From positions 1 to 33,491 of the forward strand of contig CAZPAV010000031.1 of assembly GCA_964584755.1 (NCBI GenBank): DNA of 33,491 bases, in the 5' to 3' direction. The notes under the pieces are model-generated. The model did no database searches. It was not told the origin of the DNA and saw only the letters and a program-made list of their open reading frames with translations. The DNA is from CAZPAV01 sp964584755. GTDB lineage: Bacteria > Actinomycetota > Acidimicrobiia > Spongiisociales > UBA5794. Below, piece by piece: positions 30,154 through 33,491 of this stretch (position 1 is the stretch's first letter; each line of letters begins with the position of its first letter). The position numbers were made by a program, and so were the translations under genes.

Positions 30154-33100
30154 TCCCGACTCCGCGGCCCGGCGATGGGCCACTCCGTGAACCGTCGGGC
30201 GACGAGGTTCGTCACCCCGTCCCGGCGTTCCAACACGCCCTCGCACACCACCCCGACCGCCTTCCGGGCCACCTCCCAGTGCGCCTCCCACACGGGAGGG
30301 AGGACGACGACGTTGAGCAGGCCCGTCTCGTCCTCGAGGTTGAGGAACCGCACCCCCCTGGCCGTCTGGGGCCGTTGCCGATGGGTGACGATCCCCCCCA
30401 CGCGGACTCGCCGTCCGTGAACTCCCGAGGCCAGAGCGTCGCCGATCCGCAGGCACCCCAGGGCGTCGAGGCGCTCCCGGACGAAGGCCACCGGGTGGGT
30501 CGTCGAGATTCCCGTCGCCCACAGGTCGGCTCGCATCTCCTCCACGGGAGGCATCGTCGGAAGCTCCGGGGGGACGCCGCCGGGTGCCAGCGCGAGGCGT
30601 CCCGGCCCCAGGTCGGCGACCGCACCCACCGCCCACAGACCCTCCCGGCGCCTCAGGCCGAGGGAGGAGAGCGCCCCGGCGGCGGCGAGTCCCTCGTAGG
30701 CGGCGAGGGAGAGCCCGGTCCGTTGCGCCAGGTCCTCGAGGGAGGCGAACCGCCCCCCGACCTCTCGAGCCGCCTCGATACGGGCGATCTCCGCCTCCCC
30801 GAGGTTCCGCACGTAGCGCAGGCCGAGTCGGAGGGCCACGGCGGGACGCAGTGGATCCGCGACGGGTCCTCGTCCCCGCCGCCACGCCCCGCCGAGGTGC
30901 TCCACGACGTCGTCCGGATCGGCGTCCCACGGCTCGAGCGTGCAGTCGTAGGCGGAGGCGCCGACGTCGGGGGCGAGCACGACCACCCCGTGGTGCAGCG
31001 CGTCCTGGACGAGGGAGTTCGGCGTGTAGAACCCCATGGGCTGGGCGTTGAGGAGCCCCAGGAAGAACTCCGTCGGCCAGTGGTACTTCGCCCAGGCGGC
31101 GGCGTAGACGATGTAGGCGAACGACACCGCGTGGGACTCGGGAAAGCCGAACGCGGCGAACCCCCGGAGCTTCTCCCAGATCTCCTCGGCCACGGCACCG
31201 ACGATGCCGTTGCCCGCCAGCCCCGCCATGACCTCCTCGCGGAGACGGGCCATCGCCTCGGTGGAACGCTTGTGGGTCATCGCCTGACGCAGGCGATCCG
31301 ACTGATCGGGGGTGAATCCGGCGCAGACTCGGACGAGCTCCATGAGCTGCTCCTGGAAGATCGGCACCCCAAGCGTCTTCTCCAGGATCGGCGTGGCGAG
31401 CGGGTGGAGAGAGCGGACCTGCTCCTCCCCGTTCCGCCGTCGGAGGTAGGGATGGACCGACCTTCCCTGGATGGGGCCGGGGCGGATGAGGGCCACCTCG
31501 ACGGCGAGGTCGGAGAAGGTACGGGGTCGCATCCGGGGCAGGGTGGCCATCTGGGCGCGGGACTCCACCTGGAACACGCCGACGGTGTCCGCCCGGCAGA
31601 GGAGGTCGTACACCGCGGGCTCCTGGGGGATCGTCGCCAGGTCGACGGCGACCCCGTGCTGCGCGGCGATGGCGTCGACGGTGAGGTGGAGGGCGTTGAG
31701 GGCGCCGAGAGCGAGGAGATCGAACTTCACCAGTCCCATGGCGGCGCAGGCGTCCTTGTCCCACTGGATGACCGAGCGGTCCTCCATGCGACCCCACTCG
31801 ACGGGGACGACCTCCCACAGGGGTCGCCGGGAGATGACCATCCCTCCCGAGTGGATCCCGAGATGACGGGGGAACCCGTCGAGTCGACGGCAGAGGTCGA
31901 CGACGAGCTCCGTGGTGAGTCCGGCGGGGAGATCGACGAGGTCGGGGATGCGGGCGGGGTCGCGGGTGTCGAGGTAGCGGGTCAGGCCGTTCACCTGGGC
32001 CTGGGTGAAGCCGAGCGCCTTCCCCACGTCCTGCAGCACGGAACGGGCCCGATAGGTGATGACGTTCGCCACCATGGCGGCTCGTTCCCGGCCGTGACGG
32101 CGGTAGCAGTACTGGATGACCTCCTCCCGTCGCTCCGCCTCGAAGTCGATGTCGATGTCGGGAGGACGGCCCCGCTCCGCGGAGAGGAAGCGGGCGAACG
32201 GCAGGCCGAGGCGGATGGGATCCACCCGGGTGAGCCCGAGGCATCGGCAGATGGCGGAGTCGGCCCCCGACCCGCGGATCTGGCAGAAGATCCCCCGATC
32301 CCGGGCGAATCTCACGAGATCCCAGGCGAGGAGGAAGAAGCCGGCGAACCCGAGCTCGGCGACGACGCCGAGCTCGTGCTCGATGCGAGCTCGCGCCCGC
32401 GGTTCGATCCCCTCCGCGCCTCCCGGATACACCTCCCGGGCACCGGCGAGGACGAGATGCCGGAGGTAGTCGTCCTCCGCGGTGAAACCCTCCGGCAGGG
32501 GGAAGTCGGGGAGCCCGGGAGCGACGAGGTCGAGATCGAAGGCGAGCGCGGCCCCCAGCTCGGCAGCCTGCTCCACCGCCCCCGGGTGCCGGGCGAAGCG
32601 GGCGGTCATCTCGGCGGGGTGCCGCAGGTGACGGAGGTCCGTGGCGGGGCGGAATCCGTCGGCCTCGTCGAGACGACGCCGCCCTCCGATGGCGGCGAGC
32701 ACCTCGGCGAGATCGGCGTCACGACGGTCGGCGTAGTGGACCTGATTGGTGGCGACGACCGGGAGCCGGAGGCGGGCGGCGACCTCCCCGAGCAGATCGT
32801 TCCGGGGATCGTCCTCGGGCATCCTGTGGTGCCACACCTCGACGAAGAGCCTCCCGCCGAAGAGCTCCCGGAGGCGGGCGGCGGCCCGCATCGCCCCGGC
32901 GAGATCCCCCGCCGTCGCCGCCCGCGGCACCGCCCCCCGTCGACACCCGGTGAGGGCCACGAGCCCCCCCTCTCGTGCCGCCGTGGCGAGATCGTCGTAC
33001 CCGAAGCGGGGAGCGTCCTTGCGACCCCGGAGCTGCCCCCGGGTGAGGAACCGCCCGAGGGCGGCGTAGCCGCGGGGACTCGGAGCGAGGAGGACGAGAT

Positions 33101-33440
33101 GGTCCCCGAGGGACCGTTCGCGCGGCTTCGCCCCGTGACTGCGCCGGATCCGCCCGCGCCGGGGCCGCTCCGCCACGGCCGTGTCGCCCTCCTCGTGAGA
33201 GAGGGTCGGTGCCGCCACGCCCGGTGGCGGCACCGCCACCTCGACGCCGTAGACGACCGGGAGGCCCACCTCCCGCGCCGCGAGGTGGGCCGGCACCACG
33301 CCGTAGAAGCCAGCGTGATCGGTGATCGCCAACGCCGCGTACCCCAGCTCGGCGGCTCGGCGCACGAGATCCCCGGGGTGCGACGCCCCGTCGAGAAAGG
33401 AGAAGTTGCTGTGGCAGTGCAGCTCGGCGTACCGGGTCAC
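30144..33440 (-). CDS. dnaE2: Error-prone DNA polymerase III alpha subunit DnaE2 (ImuC)
   Basis: A 1098-residue C-family DNA polymerase of the DnaE2/ImuC group used in damage-induced mutagenesis. An N-terminal PHP domain starts YAELHCHSNFSFLDGAS, the palm carries the catalytic aspartates in PDIDIDFEAERREEVIQY, and FLNLEDETGLLNVVV is the OB-fold. The protein ends in SRDFR, a hallmark of DnaE2. It is shorter than the replicative DnaE1 and lacks its C-terminal tau-binding part. The usual partners imuA' and imuB are not in the window but could lie beyond the right edge. The gene has a LexA-type box upstream and a -10 box six bases before the GTG start, so it is probably SOS-induced and leaderless. 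Confidence 0.93.
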   Translation of the reverse strand: MTRYAELHCHSNFSFLDGASHPGDLVRRAAELGYAALAITDHAGFYGVVPAHLAAREVGLPVVYGVEVAVPPPGVAAPTLSHEEGDTAVAERPRRGRIRRSHGAKPRERSLGDHLVLLAPSPRGYAALGRFLTRGQLRGRKDAPRFGYDDLATAAREGGLVALTGCRRGAVPRAATAGDLAGAMRAAARLRELFGGRLFVEVWHHRMPEDDPRNDLLGEVAARLRLPVVATNQVHYADRRDADLAEVLAAIGGRRRLDEADGFRPATDLRHLRHPAEMTARFARHPGAVEQAAELGAALAFDLDLVAPGLPDFPLPEGFTAEDDYLRHLVLAGAREVYPGGAEGIEPRARARIEHELGVVAELGFAGFFLLAWDLVRFARDRGIFCQIRGSGADSAICRCLGLTRVDPIRLGLPFARFLSAERGRPPDIDIDFEAERREEVIQYCYRRHGRERAAMVANVITYRARSVLQDVGKALGFTQAQVNGLTRYLDTRDPARIPDLVDLPAGLTTELVVDLCRRLDGFPRHLGIHSGGMVISRRPLWEVVPVEWGRMEDRSVIQWDKDACAAMGLVKFDLLALGALNALHLTVDAIAAQHGVAVDLATIPQEPAVYDLLCRADTVGVFQVESRAQMATLPRMRPRTFSDLAVEVALIRPGPIQGRSVHPYLRRRNGEEQVRSLHPLATPILEKTLGVPIFQEQLMELVRVCAGFTPDQSDRLRQAMTHKRSTEAMARLREEVMAGLAGNGIVGAVAEEIWEKLRGFAAFGFPESHAVSFAYIVYAAAWAKYHWPTEFFLGLLNAQPMGFYTPNSLVQDALHHGVVVLAPDVGASAYDCTLEPWDADPDDVVEHLGGAWRRGRGPVADPLRPAVALRLGLRYVRNLGEAEIARIEAAREVGGRFASLEDLAQRTGLSLAAYEGLAAAGALSSLGLRRREGLWAVGAVADLGPGRLALAPGGVPPELPTMPPVEEMRADLWATGISTTHPVAFVRERLDALGCLRIGDALASGVHGRRVRVGGIVTHRQRPQTARGVRFLNLEDETGLLNVVVLPPVWEAHWEVARKAVGVVCEGVLERRDGVTNLVARRFTEWPIAGPRSRDFR

Positions 33441-33446
33441 CCTTCG

Positions 33447-33452
33447 AGTCTA
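33447..33452 (-). promoter_or_regulatory. -10 box of dnaE2
   Basis: On the minus strand TAGACT lies six bases before the GTG at 33440, which fits leaderless transcription directly under the LexA box. Confidence 0.55.
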
Positions 33453-33470
33453 ATCGAACACCTGTTCGAT
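33453..33470. promoter_or_regulatory. LexA/SOS box upstream of dnaE2
   Basis: ATCGAACACCTGTTCGAT is a palindrome with 7 bp arms and contains the actinobacterial and Bacillus SOS consensus CGAAC-N4-GTTCG. It lies immediately upstream of the dnaE2 -10 box, where LexA binding would block the polymerase. Confidence 0.88.
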
Positions 33471-33491
33471 CGGCGCGAGCCTCGTCAAGCG

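Noticed and set aside
30144..33440. Replicative DnaE1
   Set aside because: The short length, the SRDFR end and the LexA box fit DnaE2.

Overview
The window is high-GC DNA (roughly 70 percent) packed with short intergenic gaps, many 1-4 base start/stop overlaps, GTG and TTG starts, and several genes whose start codon lies 6-7 bases after a TAnnnT-type -10 box (leaderless transcription). Together with an error-prone DnaE2 carrying a CGAAC-N4-GTTCG LexA box, this points to an actinobacterium (Actinomycetota). A deep lineage such as Acidimicrobiia is possible, but that is only a guess. No rRNA, tRNA, CRISPR array, insertion sequence or phage gene was seen.

The centre of the window (about 13.76-26.76 kb) is a bacterial microcompartment (BMC) locus of a type I do not recognise. 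Read from right to left, the minus-strand operon encodes a class-II glutamine amidotransferase, a GXGXG domain protein and an FMN/Fe-S glutamate-synthase domain protein (the MgsA/B/C or GlxB/C/D set). A GlnA3/GmaS-type gamma-glutamyl ligase follows, then a BMC-P vertex protein, a BMC-H shell protein, a CoA-acylating aldehyde dehydrogenase and a BMC-T shell protein. The operon ends with a malate-dehydrogenase-like enzyme fused to an EutQ-N-like domain, an octopine/nopaline-dehydrogenase-like enzyme with an N-terminal encapsulation-peptide-like helix, and a 106-residue EutQ-N-like small protein. A divergent FCD-type GntR regulator borders the operon on the right. An APC-family permease, with an uncharacterised protein translationally coupled to it, borders it on the left. 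A near-identical GTATAC-n-GTATAC palindrome occurs both in the divergent GntR promoter region and in the permease leader, which ties the two ends into one regulon.

Working model (inference): the permease imports a primary amine. The ligase joins it to the glutamate side-chain carboxylate. The MgsABC-like complex converts the gamma-glutamylamide to an N-alkyl-glutamate, an opine-like secondary amine. The encapsulated opine-dehydrogenase-like enzyme oxidises this inside the shell, giving glutamate plus an aldehyde. The aldehyde dehydrogenase makes acyl-CoA, and the MDH-like enzyme may regenerate NAD+. No phosphotransacylase, iron alcohol dehydrogenase, lyase or diol dehydratase is present in the window, so this is not a standard EUT, PDU, GRM or RMM locus.

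The left flank (0-13.7 kb) holds general metabolism and envelope genes: an SDR/flavin-reductase operon, a universal stress protein coupled to a haloalkane-dehalogenase-like hydrolase, a secreted triple-repeat protein, a lipoprotein, a lipoate-ligase-family protein, a fusion of type II dehydroquinase with an alpha/beta hydrolase, an aspartate-type aminotransferase, an amidase/acyl-CoA dehydrogenase/threonine aldolase operon, and small membrane proteins. The right flank (26.8-33.5 kb) holds a divergent AmmeMemoRadiSam radical SAM/Memo pair, two hypothetical proteins (one with a Thr-rich stalk and Ca-binding-like repeats) and dnaE2 with its SOS box.
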